A stretch of DNA of 61,237 bases from Ichthyophthirius multifiliis (Eukaryota; Ciliophora; Oligohymenophorea; Hymenostomatida): the NCBI RefSeq assembly GCF_000220395.1, contig NW_004086354.1:1-61237 (forward strand), written 5' to 3'. This document shows positions 11,701-23,522 of this stretch, in pieces. Both the position numbers and the translations under genes were made by a program. The notes below the pieces were generated by a model, which was not told the origin of the DNA, made no database searches, and was given only the letters and a program-made list of their open reading frames with translations. The number at the start of each line of letters is the position of its first letter. Position 1 is the stretch's first letter.

Positions 11701-14368
11701 ATGTCTGCTGCCAAAGAAGTTTAAATTTAATAGAATTAAGATCGTTAAAAATTATCAAATCATATTATCGGCTAATTTGAAGAAAATGAAGATATTAGAA
11801 TTTTTTGTCTTAAACATAAAAACTTATTAGTTATAAAAATATGCACTAATCAAAAATGTGAAAAATAATAACAATTATTTTGTACCTAATGTGTTCATGA
11901 AGAAGCACATCATATAAGCTCCTGCAAAAAATATATAGTATCTCTTTTGTTCGGAATATAGCAAATATCTTTACGATTTCAATTTATAAGCCCAGAGAAT
12001 TCTCATGAAACATACAAATAATACTTCTAATAAATAACTTCTTAATAAGAATAAAACATTAAAGACTTTATAGAATACCTTGAAATTTAAAAAAATAAGC
12101 TAAAAAATGATATAGATTTAATAATTTAAACTTTTAATAAATATATGTTTGATATAAAAACAGATTTAGATAGAAAAATGGATGATTAATTAAAAAACTA
12201 TTAATCGAACTATATATATTTAAAGAAATTATTAGATCAATCGAACGGATCAATATACATAATACTTAGAGAGTTTTCAGATTTTCGGAATATAATTAAA
12301 AAAATAAACAATTCAACAATATAGGAAGCCGTGAATTTCTTATTAGAGTTAAAAAGCCATTTAAATATTTATAAAAATTGTGATTATTAATGTGAAGAGC
12401 ACATAAATAAAATACAGGATTTATATTAACTTCTTTTGAATCAAACATTAAATCCACCGACTTATTAATAGGGAAATTTCAACGATTTTTCATTAAATTC
12501 GATTAAACTTTAAGCAGAGTTATTAAGTAAGAAAATAGTTAATTCTATTAATTCAAATATTTTAAATGTTCCTTTATAAAAGTTTTTTATTGAAGAATAA
12601 GATAAAGACTAATATTTAGACTCTTCAGCTACTTAAATTGATAAAGAAGCATAAAAATAATAATATGATAATTAAGATAATACAAGAAATAATGATATAA
12701 GAACGGAATTAAATATAATGCTTAATTCTATTTAAAGAAATAAACTCTTAAAATTAGATCATAAATCAATTAGCTAAGAAACTGTAAATAAAGATAATTA
12801 GTAAAGAAATACAATTAATTATCCAAATATTTTAATGGGATAATAACAACAAGAAGGTTCTATTTTTTTAAAAAAATATAATTTATTTTATTTAACATTA
12901 TTTATATAAAAAAAGGAATAAAATGCTCATAAATATATTTTGAAAATGGTAAAAAAAATTGTATAATTAAATAACACCATAATAACTTTTTCCTTGAAAA
13001 AAGTAATATTTCTAAATCTTTCTAAATTAAAGATAATGTCTGTGTAACTTCTTTAATTGTAATCGCCGAAGATATTGTAGCATTAGCCCTATCAAATAAT
13101 TACATATAAATATTCCATATTGACACAAATAAGCTTTTATAAGAAATGGAATGTAAAAATTGGATATATACATTAGCATTATTAAAAGTTCCTATAGAAG
13201 ATTTAAATTAATTTAATAATTTAAAGCCTATAGGACTATAAATACTTGAAAATCCTAAATCTAAAATGGGTGAATATGGTTTTAAATTAGTAAAAATTAA
13301 AACGAAAAATTAAAAAATTAAAAATAAAAGTTAGGAGGAAGCGAAAATTCAGTAAAAATATGGGATACAAATTTTCTTCCTGACGAAAAAATATATCCAA
13401 TAATGGAATTCCGGGTAGAAGGATTTTTCCGTGGACTTTCCCTTTTAGATTTAGAAGATTAACATAACCTAATATGCGGAGATTAAGGAGGTAAAATATA
13501 CATATGGGACTATATAAGTGAAAAGATAAAATTTAAACTAGAAACCCAAGGATTAATAGTAAGTAAACTAGCCCTAATAAAACAATATGAAATATTTGTA
13601 TCTTCCCATAAAACAGATTATGAATAAGGCGGAATATTAATATGGAAATTATAATATGAAAATATAAATGATTAATAAGAAATTAATGAAGAATAAACTA
13701 CTTATTTTATAAAAAATTCATAAACCATTACAGAGAATATAAAAAAGCCAGAAAAAAAGTTAAAGCTGTTATCTTGTATTCTTTTAAGAAGACTAACAAA
13801 TGCAACAAATGTAAGTAATTTTTTACCTTTGAAAATGAATCCAAATTATATAGTCACAAGTGAGAAAAACCATATCAAATTATGGGATATTGAAAAAGGA
13901 AAATTAATAAAAATTATATGTAAATGTGAATCTAAGGTTAAAGATTTGATACTTATAGAAAACGCAGATGTTAAAAATACATACTTTGTGGTTATATTTG
14001 CTAATAATTCAGTACTCAAAATGGTTGATTCAAATGAATTTTTGGTAGGTTAATATTAATTGGAAGATTTTCCATGTAGTTTATGTAATAAATATTTTCA
14101 TGGGACTAAAATGTCATTTTTTGATACTTAAGATGGATAAGTTTATGTTATTTTACCAAGACATAAGCATAGTTGTGAACATTTTAATGAAAACTTAAGT
14201 TTATAGAATCAAAAAGAGACCTAGGGATAAAATTTTAAAGATATTTAATAATAGGTTAATTAATAAAAAGGATTAATTAAAGGAACTTAAAGATGTAATC
14301 TAACTACTTAAATTTAAATAGATGGAATTAATATTAAAATTGCTAAAATATTAAAAAGTCAATTTTGA
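11701..14368 (+). CDS. B-box zinc finger + WD40 repeat protein
   Basis: The ATG at 11701 opens MSAAKEVQIQQNQ and the gene ends at TGA 14366-14368. Near residues 35-80 a B-box-like finger (FCLKHKN, CTNQKC, LFCTQCVHEEAHH) binds zinc in this family. Residues of about 110-330 are Gln/Asn/Lys-rich and probably coiled coil. The C-terminal third carries WD40-type repeats: ALALSNNYIQIFHID, GGSENSVKIWDTN, CGDQGGKIYIWDY and TSEKNHIKLWDIEKG. Two introns are clear: 12857-12915 and 13270-13334; removing the second joins SKMG to GSENSVKIW. B-box/WD40 fusions recur in ciliates; by analogy this is a scaffold or E3-ligase-associated protein, but no RING is present, so ligase activity is not supported. A CNKYFHG motif follows the repeats. 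Confidence 0.82.
12857..12915 (+). other. Intron 1 of the B-box/WD40 gene
   Basis: It is a GT...AG interval whose removal keeps the frame, joining QQQE to GIKCSQIYFENGKK. Confidence 0.75.
13270..13334 (+). other. Intron 2 of the B-box/WD40 gene
   Basis: It begins GTGAATATGG and ends TTAG. Splicing rebuilds a WD40 strand (MGGSENSVKIWD). Confidence 0.85.
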
Positions 14369-14706
14369 TATTTTTTTTTTTTAATATATATGTATTTTAA
14401 TTATATTAATTGTTTTAATTCATACTATTTTTATTTTTGAAATCAATATAAAATTAAAAATATAATATAATAATTATCTAGTTTCCTAAATATTTTAGTC
14501 CTATATAATAAAAAAATGACTTATTTCCTAAATTTTATTGTTCTATATAATAAAAAATTAACTTATTAAACAAATAATTAAATATTTTATAAAAATAAAT
14601 ACCATTATTTATTATAATTATAAATAAAATACCAGATAAATTATAAAAAAATAAATATATATTTATTTTCTTTACCAACCAAATAATTATAATAAAAAAT
14701 CAAATA

Positions 14707-16121
14707 ATGTCATAAAGATAAATTCTTAGCATAAATAGTTATAAACCTGATAGATTATCATAACCAAGTAAACCATAACCCAAAAACTAGCCAAATAATG
14801 AAATAGAGACACGCAAAGAGATAACAATCCAAAACATCCAACATAAAATTTAAAACGAGAACAAATATTTAATAGAATAATTCCAAAATGAATTAAAAGA
14901 CCCCATAACAAGTCAATTTAAGTCAATATTTGAAATCTAAAATTACTAAGATAATTCCAAATACCTAGGAAATGTTAAAAATTATCTAAGAAGTGGAATC
15001 GGTATATATTATTATACAAACGGTGACATATATTTTGGAGAGTGGGATAATGATTTATTCCATGGAAGCGGTTGTTATATTTTTTATTCAGGAGAAAGAT
15101 ACCAAGGGTAATTTTCTAAAGGTAAAAAGGAAGGAGAAGGTACATACGTTTATTTTAATGGAAATACATATCAAGGTTAATGGCAAAACGATCTAAAGCA
15201 TGGAAAAGGAACATATAATTGTCTATCTTCAGGTGAAAAATACGAAGGAGAATGGTAAAACGGGGAAAAGGAAGGATACGGTGTTTATTATTATTCCTAT
15301 GGGGATAAATACGAAGGTTAATGGTCTTAAGGATTAAAAAATAAAAATGGAATTATTTACTATTCTTCCGGAGGTGAATACGATGGATAATGGAAAAACG
15401 ATAAAGTCCATGGGAAAGGAATTATGATTTGTCAAAATAAAGATCAGTATTAAGGAGATTTTAAAGATGGCCAAAAGTCTGGTTTTGGTGTTTATATACA
15501 TGTAGATGGATCTAAGCATTAAGGCTTATGGAATAATGATGAAAAAAATGGATTTGGTACTATGTAGTATTCTAACGGAGATCTTTATGAAGGAAATTTT
15601 GTTAACGGATAAAGAGATGGACAGGGAACCTATTAATATGCTAATGGAGATATTTATTAAGGTTTCATTCTTTTTTTTGTTTTCTTTTTTTATTTATTAT
15701 TATTAGGTTAATGGAAAAATGATGTAAAAGAAGGATTCGGAACCCTTGAAATGAAAACTTAAGATAGATATGATGGAGAATGGTAAATTTCTATATGAAA
15801 ATAATATTTTTGAAATGTATTTTTTAAAAAAGGTTTTAAGGTAAAAAAAATGGGCATGGAAGATATACATTTTCTACTGGTGATACATACGATGGATATT
15901 TTATTAGTGGACTTAGATAAGGACATGGGATTTATACTTGGGTTGATAAGTCTTATTATAAAGGAGAATGGGAATAAGTATAATATTTATTTAATTTCAA
16001 TATATTTATTTATATTAATTATTAAAAGGATAGAATAAATGGTATAGGAGTATATGTAACTCCAGATAATAGAAAAATTAAAGGTTACTTTTAAAATGAT
16101 CACTTTGTTTAAGAGATATGA
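14707..16121 (+). CDS. MORN-repeat protein
   Basis: The ATG at 14707 opens MSQRQILSINSYKPDRLSQ and the gene ends at TGA 16119-16121. After a 70-residue polar N-terminus come about 13 MORN repeats of the form YxGxWxxxxxxGxGxY (for example YFGEWDNDLFHGSG, YQGQWQNDLKHGKG, YEGEWQNGEKEGYG, YDGQWKNDKVHGKG, YEGNFVNGQRDGQG). They run nearly end to end. Three introns are supported by frame and repeat register: 15662-15706 (45 nt), 15783-15832 (50 nt) and 15978-16028 (51 nt). MORN repeats bind membranes or act as structural scaffolds; in ciliates and apicomplexans they often sit at the cortex, basal bodies or flagella. No kinase or SET domain is fused. The exact role cannot be read from the sequence. 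Confidence 0.9.
15662..15706 (+). other. Intron 1 of MORN gene
   Basis: A 45-nt T-rich GT...AG intron splits a MORN repeat (IYQ | GQWKND). Confidence 0.85.
15783..15832 (+). other. Intron 2 of MORN gene
   Basis: A 50-nt GT...AG intron. Its removal restores DGEW | FQGKKNGHGRYTF. Confidence 0.85.
15978..16028 (+). other. Intron 3 of MORN gene
   Basis: A 51-nt GT...AG intron. Its removal joins KGEWEQ to DRINGIGVYV. Confidence 0.85.
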
Positions 16122-16300
16122 GAGAATAATAAAATTGTTTATATATTTATTAGAATTGTTTTTTAAAGTATATCAAAAAAACAATATATATATATATATA
16201 TCTATATATGTAATGTATTTAAATATTTATTTTTTTATAGCTTTCTTTTATTTCTCATATTAAAAAATATTAACATTTAAAAATAAATATTTGTCAAAAA

Positions 16301-16371
16301 GCATCGATGGTTTAATGGTAGAATAGAGCGTTGCCATCGCTTTGACCCGGGTTCGATTCCCGGTCGATGCA
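16301..16371 (+). tRNA. tRNA-Gly (anticodon GCC)
   Basis: A 71-nt cloverleaf stands out from its AT-rich surroundings. The acceptor GCATCGA (16301-16307) pairs perfectly with TCGATGC (16364-16370), followed by discriminator A. The D loop has AATGGTAGA, the anticodon loop TTGCCAT puts GCC at 16333-16335, and the T arm is CCGGG-TTCGATT-CCCGG. A T7 run directly downstream is the expected Pol III terminator. There is no intron, and the CCA end is not encoded, as usual for eukaryotes. Confidence 0.97.
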
Positions 16372-16378
16372 TTTTTTT
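16372..16378 (+). terminator. Pol III T-run terminator of tRNA-Gly
   Basis: Seven consecutive T residues start immediately after the discriminator base of tRNA-Gly, the standard RNA polymerase III stop signal. Confidence 0.75.
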
Positions 16379-17613
16379 ATGTTATTTTTTATTTAGAAAA
16401 ATATATATAATTAATTATAATTTAAGATTTATCAATAATTATATTTATAAAATTGTGATATAATTATAAACAAATAATGCTAAAATATAATTAATATAAA
16501 AAAAAATAGTATTTTAATTTATATTTATTTAGTTAAGCAATATGATAAAATTTATATATAATTATAAGTTTTTATTATTATTTAAAAAATCTTATTAAAA
16601 ATAAAATTAATAAAAACTGTATGTATTGAGATAATTATATAAAACAAAAAATTATTACTTTTTTTTAAAAATAAAATTATAATTAAATACATATTCATTA
16701 ACAAATTTCTTATAAAACTCTATACTTTACAAGGGTATTATATTTTTATATTTATTAATAAAATGGGACATTTTTTTTAGATATATTATGTCAAACCAGC
16801 TAATTATTTATTTATTTGAAAAATTTTTTTTAAAAAAAGTTATATAAATATATATATATATATATATTTAAATTACTTTTATCTGTTTTTTAATTAATTA
16901 TTAAGTAAACTGATTTTAAATTTTTGTATATTAAACATTTTCTTATATTTACTCTCCTTATGATTTCAATGAGAAATACTTAAATATTCATCATCATAAA
17001 TATTCTCTTATAATAAAATTTAATTATTTTTATTTTTATATTTTTTAAATATTTGATATTGTTGTATATTATTCGAATTATTGGGTTTTACTCTGTATAG
17101 TTATTTTAATTTTTTTAATTTGATTTTAAAGTTAAATTTTTTCATTTTTTTATAAATATGTTATATTATAAAGAGTATATTTATTTTTTAATTTTATTAT
17201 AAATAAATTTATTTATTTTTCATTTTCATTTTTAGTAAAATAATTGAATTAATATATATTTATAATTAATAAAAATATTTAAAATCTTGACTAACGAAAT
17301 ATAAATAAAATTTTGAAATAAATAAAATTCTAATAAAATATAATTAAAATTTTTAAAATTATATAATAGATAAACATATGTCAAAACCTTTAAATATTTA
17401 TTTTAATAATGATATTATTTGATTTTTCTTAAAATAATTTTTATATAAACATATAAAAAGTAAATATTTATTTATAAAACATACAAAAGTATATAAAATT
17501 AAAGATTATAAAAATAGAAAAAACAAAAAAAACAAAAAAATTAAAAAAAAAAACAAAAAGCCAAATAAAATTAAAAAAAAAATAAGAAAAAAAAATAAAA
17601 GTAAATAATAAAA
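16379..17613. other. AT-rich spacer upstream of Rab7
   Basis: About 1.2 kb of A/T runs with no reading frame that resembles a protein and no RNA gene I can support. The last part should hold the Rab7 promoter and 5' UTR. Confidence 0.6.
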
Positions 17614-18562
17614 ATGAGCATTAAAACCGGAAATAAAAGAAAACAACTTTTTAAAATAATTATTCTAGGAGATTCAGGGTAAAAACTATATAAAATTAAA
17701 AAATTACATATATATATATATTTATAATAAAATATATAGAGTAGGTAAAACATCTTTAATGAACTAGTAAAAATAAAAAAAAACAACAGATAAATATTTT
17801 TAAAAACGCCAAAAAAAAAAAAGAGATATGTAAATTCTCGTTTTACATAATAATATAGAGCAACTGTTGGTGCTGATTTTATGGCAAAAGAAGTAATGAT
17901 AGACGATAGAATGGTCACATTATAAGTATTTAAAAAAATAAATAAAATAAAATAACAAAAAAATTAAATAAAGATATGGGATACGGCTGGATAAGAAAGA
18001 TTTTAATCTTTAGGAGGTGCTTTTTATAGAGGAGCAGATTGTTGCGTATTAGTATATGATATTACAAATAAAAAAGTAAATATTTTTGTTGTTGTTGTTA
18101 ATTTAATTATTTATTGTTTTTTTAAATAAAATTAGAGCTTCGAAAGTCTTGAAAGTTGGAAAGAAGAATTTAAATAATAAGGATAACCAAAAGATCCTGA
18201 TAATTTTCCTTTTGTTGTTTTAGGAAATAAATGTGATAGAGCGTCAGAAAGAAAAGTTGAATCTGATTTCGCAGTTTAATGGTGCAAATCACATGGAGAT
18301 CTTTAACATTTTGAAACATCTGCAAAAGAAGATACAAATGTAAATTCAGCTTTTACAGCTATTGCTAAATCAGCTGCTTCATAATCATAAGATGAGGAAA
18401 TGTAATTATATAATAAGAATTTTTTTTTTTTTTTTAATTATTTTTATCAAATATATATATATTTTTTTTTAAAAAAAAAAAAGATTTTTCCCTTAAAATA
18501 ATGTAGTATTAAAATAAGATTAAAAATCTACAAAAAAATAATAAAGTGATTGCGCATGTTGA
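17614..18562 (+). CDS. RAB7: Rab7 small GTPase
   Basis: The ATG at 17614 opens [22 protein letters not shown], and TGA lies at 18560-18562. All nucleotide-binding motifs are intact: G1 GDSGVGKTS, effector-region ATVGADF, G3 WDTAGQERFQSLG, G4 GNKCD and G5 ETSAKE. The text follows Rab7 closely ([39 protein letters not shown]). The C-terminus SDCAC is a CXC double geranylgeranylation signal. Five introns: 17679-17739, 17767-17825, 17926-17973, 18076-18135 and 18402-18483. Rab7 controls late endosome, lysosome and phagosome maturation. Its 3' neighbour, convergent at a distance of under 150 bp, is VPS29 of the retromer, a Rab7 effector complex in other eukaryotes. Confidence 0.96.
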
Positions 18563-18708
18563 AAAAAAAAAATATTAATTTTTTAAATATATAAAAAAAT
18601 TAAATCAAATAAATAATTTAATTCAATTAAAACTTTTTAAACTAAAAATAAATATATATAATTCTATTTATATTTTTCTAATTTTTATAAATAAAATTAA
18701 AAGCTCTT

Positions 18709-18871
18709 TCATTTAAAAATACTAGTTTTCTTTATTTTAACTTCGTTATTTTAAAGTTAATAAAAATAAACATCAACTTATTTTTCTTTAATTTCCAAAA
18801 CCATAAAAGAAGGTAAAGGATCTCTTTTTTTTAAAATAATAAGAATATATTATTAATAATTTCAATAATAA

Positions 18872-18911
<40 letters not shown>

Positions 18912-19696
18912 TATATATATATTTATTTAAACTTTTTTTTATAATAATACAAAATTAAATTTATTAGAATACTTTTTTAGAGGACTGAATACTCCTGTAA
19001 TAGACCCAGGATTAAGAAAATGCTTTTATTCATATTTATTTGTTTTATATTCATGTGTATATCCACTAATAAAAATATCAGAATCATATTCTCTTAATTA
19101 ATTATAAATTCCTTCTTCAGTCCCCCAAGGAACGACCTTTTTATTAATTATTATTTTTTTTTTTTTTTTTAAAAAAAAAAATATACTTAATAGCCATTAA
19201 TTAATGAAAATTTGAAATTTCTTATATTGAATGAAATTTATTCATTTAATTCACTTTTTGCCTTTGAAATAATTAATTTAAAATAATTTTTAAAAAATAA
19301 TTTTTACATCATCTTAATCACCTTTTACCATATATATTACTTATGCTAAGCTTTTAATCCAACTATAAGTTTCTTTCGATTTCCCTACATTACCTGTGCA
19401 TATCACATATTAAACTTTATTCGGAGTCTTTTTTTAAATATAAAATTTTTTAATCAAATTTAAATTGCTTGAAAAAAAGTTAATTTGTAAAAAAATTATT
19501 TATAAAAAATAATAACAATTAATTCTTTAAATTATTAAGGAATTTCATGAATTTTTCCTGGGATATGGAAATCCCCAAAAACTATAGCTAACTATTTATT
19601 TTAATATAAATTAATTTACTTTTTATTGAAATAATACTATTTTTAATTTACTTCTCCTTCACCATCTTCAAAATTATCATTAACTAGATCAGTCAT
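18709..19696 (-). CDS. VPS29: VPS29, retromer subunit
   Basis: The ATG (19694-19696) opens MTDLVNDNFEDGEGE, a short N-terminal extension. The MPP-like fold follows: LAIVFGDFHIPGKIHEIP, VICTGNVGKSKETYSWIKSL, VKGDQDD, FSLINGYQVVPWGT, FISGYTHEYK, FLNPGSITG and, after the last intron, RDPLPSFMVLEI. The stop is TGA at 18709-18711. Introns are short and AT-filled; the first is 19592-19651 and the last contains the (AT)n run at 18877-18921. VPS29 binds VPS35 in the endosomal retromer coat. Here the usual HGHQ and GHTH motifs read NGYQ and GYTH, so metal binding is probably lost, consistent with a scaffold role. Confidence 0.95.
18877..18921. repeat. (AT)n microsatellite in VPS29 intron
   Basis: A nearly pure AT dinucleotide run inside the last intron of VPS29. 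Confidence 0.85.
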
Positions 19697-20759
19697 TTTT
19701 TCAAAATATAAATAAAAAAAAAAGAATAATATATTTTTTTGTAAAAAATAAATTATTTTTACAAAAATATATTAAAAATAAACTATTAACTAATTATAAA
19801 AATTAATATCTTTTAAATTATACATATTTTTATAAATCAAAAATGAAAAAAATAATAATAAATAACTATATTATTCTTGCAAGTTTCACAATTACAATTT
19901 TATCAAATACAAGGATAAAACATTTGATTTGATAATTTAAAATATAGAATTATTCGAATGAATTTATAAGCAATAAAGGCTATTTATATATAATCATTGG
20001 GCAATATTTATTAATAAAAAATTGATAATATTAAATAAATATATTAAAAATCCAAATAAAAATTGTTTACAAGAATTAAATGGAACAGTATAACAGGCAA
20101 ATATATATTCGAAAAAGGCTATATTAACAATAATTGTTTATTAAAATTAGATATAATATAATATAATCCACATGTTTAAAATTCGAAAGACAAAATAACA
20201 AAATATTTATATTTTCAAATATCAGACCAATTATTTTTCAAATTCTCAAATCTTATATAAACTTTTATATAAAAAGAACATGAAAAAAAGCTTAAATTTA
20301 ATAATTATTTGCTTCATGTCAAAAAGATTATCACAAAGAAGTATTGTAGAAAAAAAAATGCAAACCTTCAATTTATTTGTAAATGAGAATATAAAAATAA
20401 AGGTAAAATGTTAGTTAAGATAATTATAGTTTTATCAAAAAAAACTGGAAAATAAAAAAAAAGTAATAATAAACTATATAGAAAATATACAAATAATTTA
20501 AAAATAAAAAAAAATAGATATAAAATATTGTATGTATATGTATAGGTTAATTAAAGAATTATTAAAATTTATAACAATAAAAAACTAAAATATGAATATA
20601 AAAAAAAAAAAATGCAATAGAGTATTAAATAAAAAATTTATATTATTATAAAAAAAAAATTAAAAATTAAAAAAAATTGATAATAAAAAATAATGTCATA
20701 TTAATTAATATAAATTAGAAATATTTAATTATAAAAAATAAATTGATAAAATTATTAAT

Positions 20760-20790
<31 letters not shown>

Positions 20791-21436
20791 TAAAATAATA
20801 GTAATAATTATAATAAATAGATAAAAAACTTATTTATAATTATTAATAATTCAAAATATAATATTATAAATTTTATATATTTATTTTTATTATTATAAAT
20901 TATATATTTTTTTCTTAAAAAATTATATATAAAATTTATATTGCATGCTATTATTATATAAAAATAAATATATGCTGTAATCTCATTTTCTCAATAGGAT
21001 TTATTTTATTTAAAGCTAATTATAAAAATAAAATATTTTATTTATTTTTATTTTAATCTGTATTTTTATTTTATATTAATTATACTTTTATATTATATAT
21101 TTTTCATAAAGATATCTATGTTATTTTTCAGATATATTTAATATATTAATATTGAAGTCTTTTTATTTTTTAATTAAACTTTTTTTATGAATATTGTGGA
21201 TTTTATATACTATTTTAAAAATTGTTTATTATTTTTTTGTTAATTACAAAATAATTATTTATATATAATAAAATTTATTTGATAAATAAAAAAATAAGAT
21301 TTATATATTATTATTATTATTGAATTAATTATTATTTTTTTAATGTAAATTTTATAATATTTATTAATAAGATTTTTTATTATATATATAATATTAATAC
21401 AATATTTTTATTATGAATATTATTATATTTTTAATA
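19697..21436. other. Gene-poor spacer between divergent VPS29 and zinc-knuckle genes
   Basis: About 1.7 kb. Around 20040-20420 the base composition is somewhat exon-like and two plus-strand frames lack TGA for over 100 codons, but neither resembles a known protein and TGA is rare by chance in such AT-rich DNA. A TAA-type trinucleotide run sits near 20761-20790. I call no gene here. Confidence 0.5.
20761..20790. repeat. (TAA)n trinucleotide repeat
   Basis: About ten tandem TAA units in noncoding spacer. Confidence 0.85.
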
Positions 21437-23280
21437 ATGACCAAACATAAAAAAAATCAAAAGAAAAGAAAAAATAAATATTAAAATAAAAAAAAATAAG
21501 GAAAGAAAAGAAAAGTGTAAATATTTTCTTATATCATAAATTATGATAATTAAATAGAAACTAATATAAAAAAAATTATCTATTTATTTAATATAGTTTT
21601 AATAATAAAGTATATTGAACGAACAGTCTTAATAATGTTAGAATTTATTAAATAGCTTCCTGTTTGAAAACAAAGATAAAGACTATTATTTTTTTAATTA
21701 AAATAAAAAGAATAAGGATATAATATTAAAAGCATTAACAGAACTTATAGTAGAAGAGAAAGAAAAAATAATGAAATAAATTTAATAAAATTATAAAAGC
21801 TAATTTAACAAAGATTTATAGGTTTGAGAAAATTGATAAATAGAAAAAATAAATTAAAAATAATATTTTTTTGTATTATATTTTAAATATTAAGGTTTTT
21901 TAAGATAATAATTCATAGCATGTTTAATTAAACAAAAAACAATCCAAATACAAATTAAAAAAGCTTATTTAAAATGAAAAGTAATAAAAATATATTTAAG
22001 ACAATATTAAATATAATAATTTAAAAAATAAAAAAATATTGATACAAACTAATATATAAAAGTTAATTAAAAAATATTGAAATTACAAATAAAATCAAAG
22101 AATCAAATAAATAATAAAAGTAAAATTAAAACATCAAAACATTATTTTCAAAATTAAACATTATATTTATAAGATTAATATACAAATTTTAATATTTACA
22201 TTATGCTTTTTTTTTTAAAAAAAAAAAAATCAAATATTATATTTATATTTAAGTGCTTATTAATGTTAAGTACCTGAATTAAAGCAAATTAAACAAGAAA
22301 TTTAAATAAATCAATAAAATATTAAGAAAGTTCCTAATCTAAAATGTAAAAAATAAATAAAAATAGATATTCTTTTTTTATAAAGTAGGCAAAAGTAATT
22401 CAAGTAAAGGAATGTAAAAAATATAAATATTAGAAAAAAATAAATATTTATTATTTATTTTATTTTATATTATATTAAATTTCTATTTTAACAAAAAAAT
22501 TAAAAGCATTAGTGAAGAAAGACTGTATAAAATTTATTAAAATAAAATGAAAATATATAATAAAAATTCAAACCTAAACTAATACTGAAAATAAATTTAA
22601 ATAATTAAAATAATAAAAGTAAATTAAAATTTTATATAGAAACATAGAAATTTAATATTTTTGATGATTCTATTTAAAAATTTTAAAATGAAAATAATGA
22701 TAACCAATAAGATTCATACAAAACAAAAACTTATTTTTATAACGTTTTTGGAAAAATAAAAAAAGGAATTATAGATAATAAAACGTTATCAAATAAAATA
22801 CAATCTTTTTTCGATAATTAAGATAATGAATTAGCAATAATTTAAAAAATAGAAAAAATTGAAAAATAAGAATAAACAAAAAAAATAAATGACGTATTTA
22901 ATAATATGTTTATTTAATTTAAATTTTATGAAAAAAAGAAATAGAAATAAAATGTAAAATATTTATGTTTATATTGTTTGGGAGATACGTGTGAAGATTT
23001 TTGTAAATAAACTCCTTGTTATAAATGTTGTTAATTAGGCCATAAATATATTTACTGTAAATTATAAAGTAAATAAATATGCGGTAAATGTAAAAAGCAT
23101 GGACATAATACTGATTAATGTAACATTATTACATGTTTTATAAAAAAGGGTTATTTTAATTTCACAACCCACATTCTCTAGAAAAAATTTTAAAAAATAA
23201 AATGCTTTAAATGTGGTGAAAAAGGACATATAAACTGTTAATAAATATAAATAGAGGATGACGTTTATAATGAAATATGA
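21437..23280 (+). CDS. CCHC zinc-knuckle protein, Air1/Air2 type
   Basis: The most C-terminal exon is clear and ends at TGA 23278-23280. It holds tandem zinc knuckles near 22970-23240: LCLYCLGDTCEDFC, CYKCCQLGHKYIYC, CGKCKKHGHNTDQC, a degenerate unit, and CFKCGEKGHINC. Arrays of CCHC knuckles of this spacing are typical of Air1/Air2/ZCCHC7, RNA-binding subunits of the TRAMP complex that marks RNAs for the nuclear exosome. Upstream is a long Lys/Asn/Gln-rich region. The proposed start (21437) opens MTKHKKNQKKRKNK, a basic stretch that could be nuclear-targeting. Several introns interrupt the gene and I did not resolve all of them, so the 5' half is less secure. One knuckle has lost its spacing. 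An unrelated knuckle family remains possible. Confidence 0.65.
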
Positions 23281-23522
23281 AAAAAAAATAAAAAAAAATA
23301 GATATTGTGGAAAGTAATATATTTAATTAAAGCATTTTAAAAAAAAAAATTTGGATATTATATATATTTATATATAATTATACTTAATATAATCAAATCC
23401 ACAATGTAAATATTTCAGACATTTATTGTTTTTTTAAATTTATTTATTATTAATAAAAATAAAATATTAATATTTATATGTTTTATCTTATTTATAATTA
23501 ACTCCAACAACTGTTTTTTGTT

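Noticed and set aside
14726-14911. A minus-strand standard-code frame
   Set aside because: It is antisense to the first exon of the MORN gene, which has a convincing start and repeats.
16920-17120. Possible C/D snoRNA upstream of Rab7 (a run resembling a C box)
   Set aside because: No matching D box at a sensible distance and no terminal stem; AT-rich sequence gives such hits by chance.
20040-20420. TGA-free plus-strand frames of over 100 codons
   Set aside because: TGA is expected only about once in 70 codons or fewer in this composition, two frames are open at once, and neither resembles a protein.
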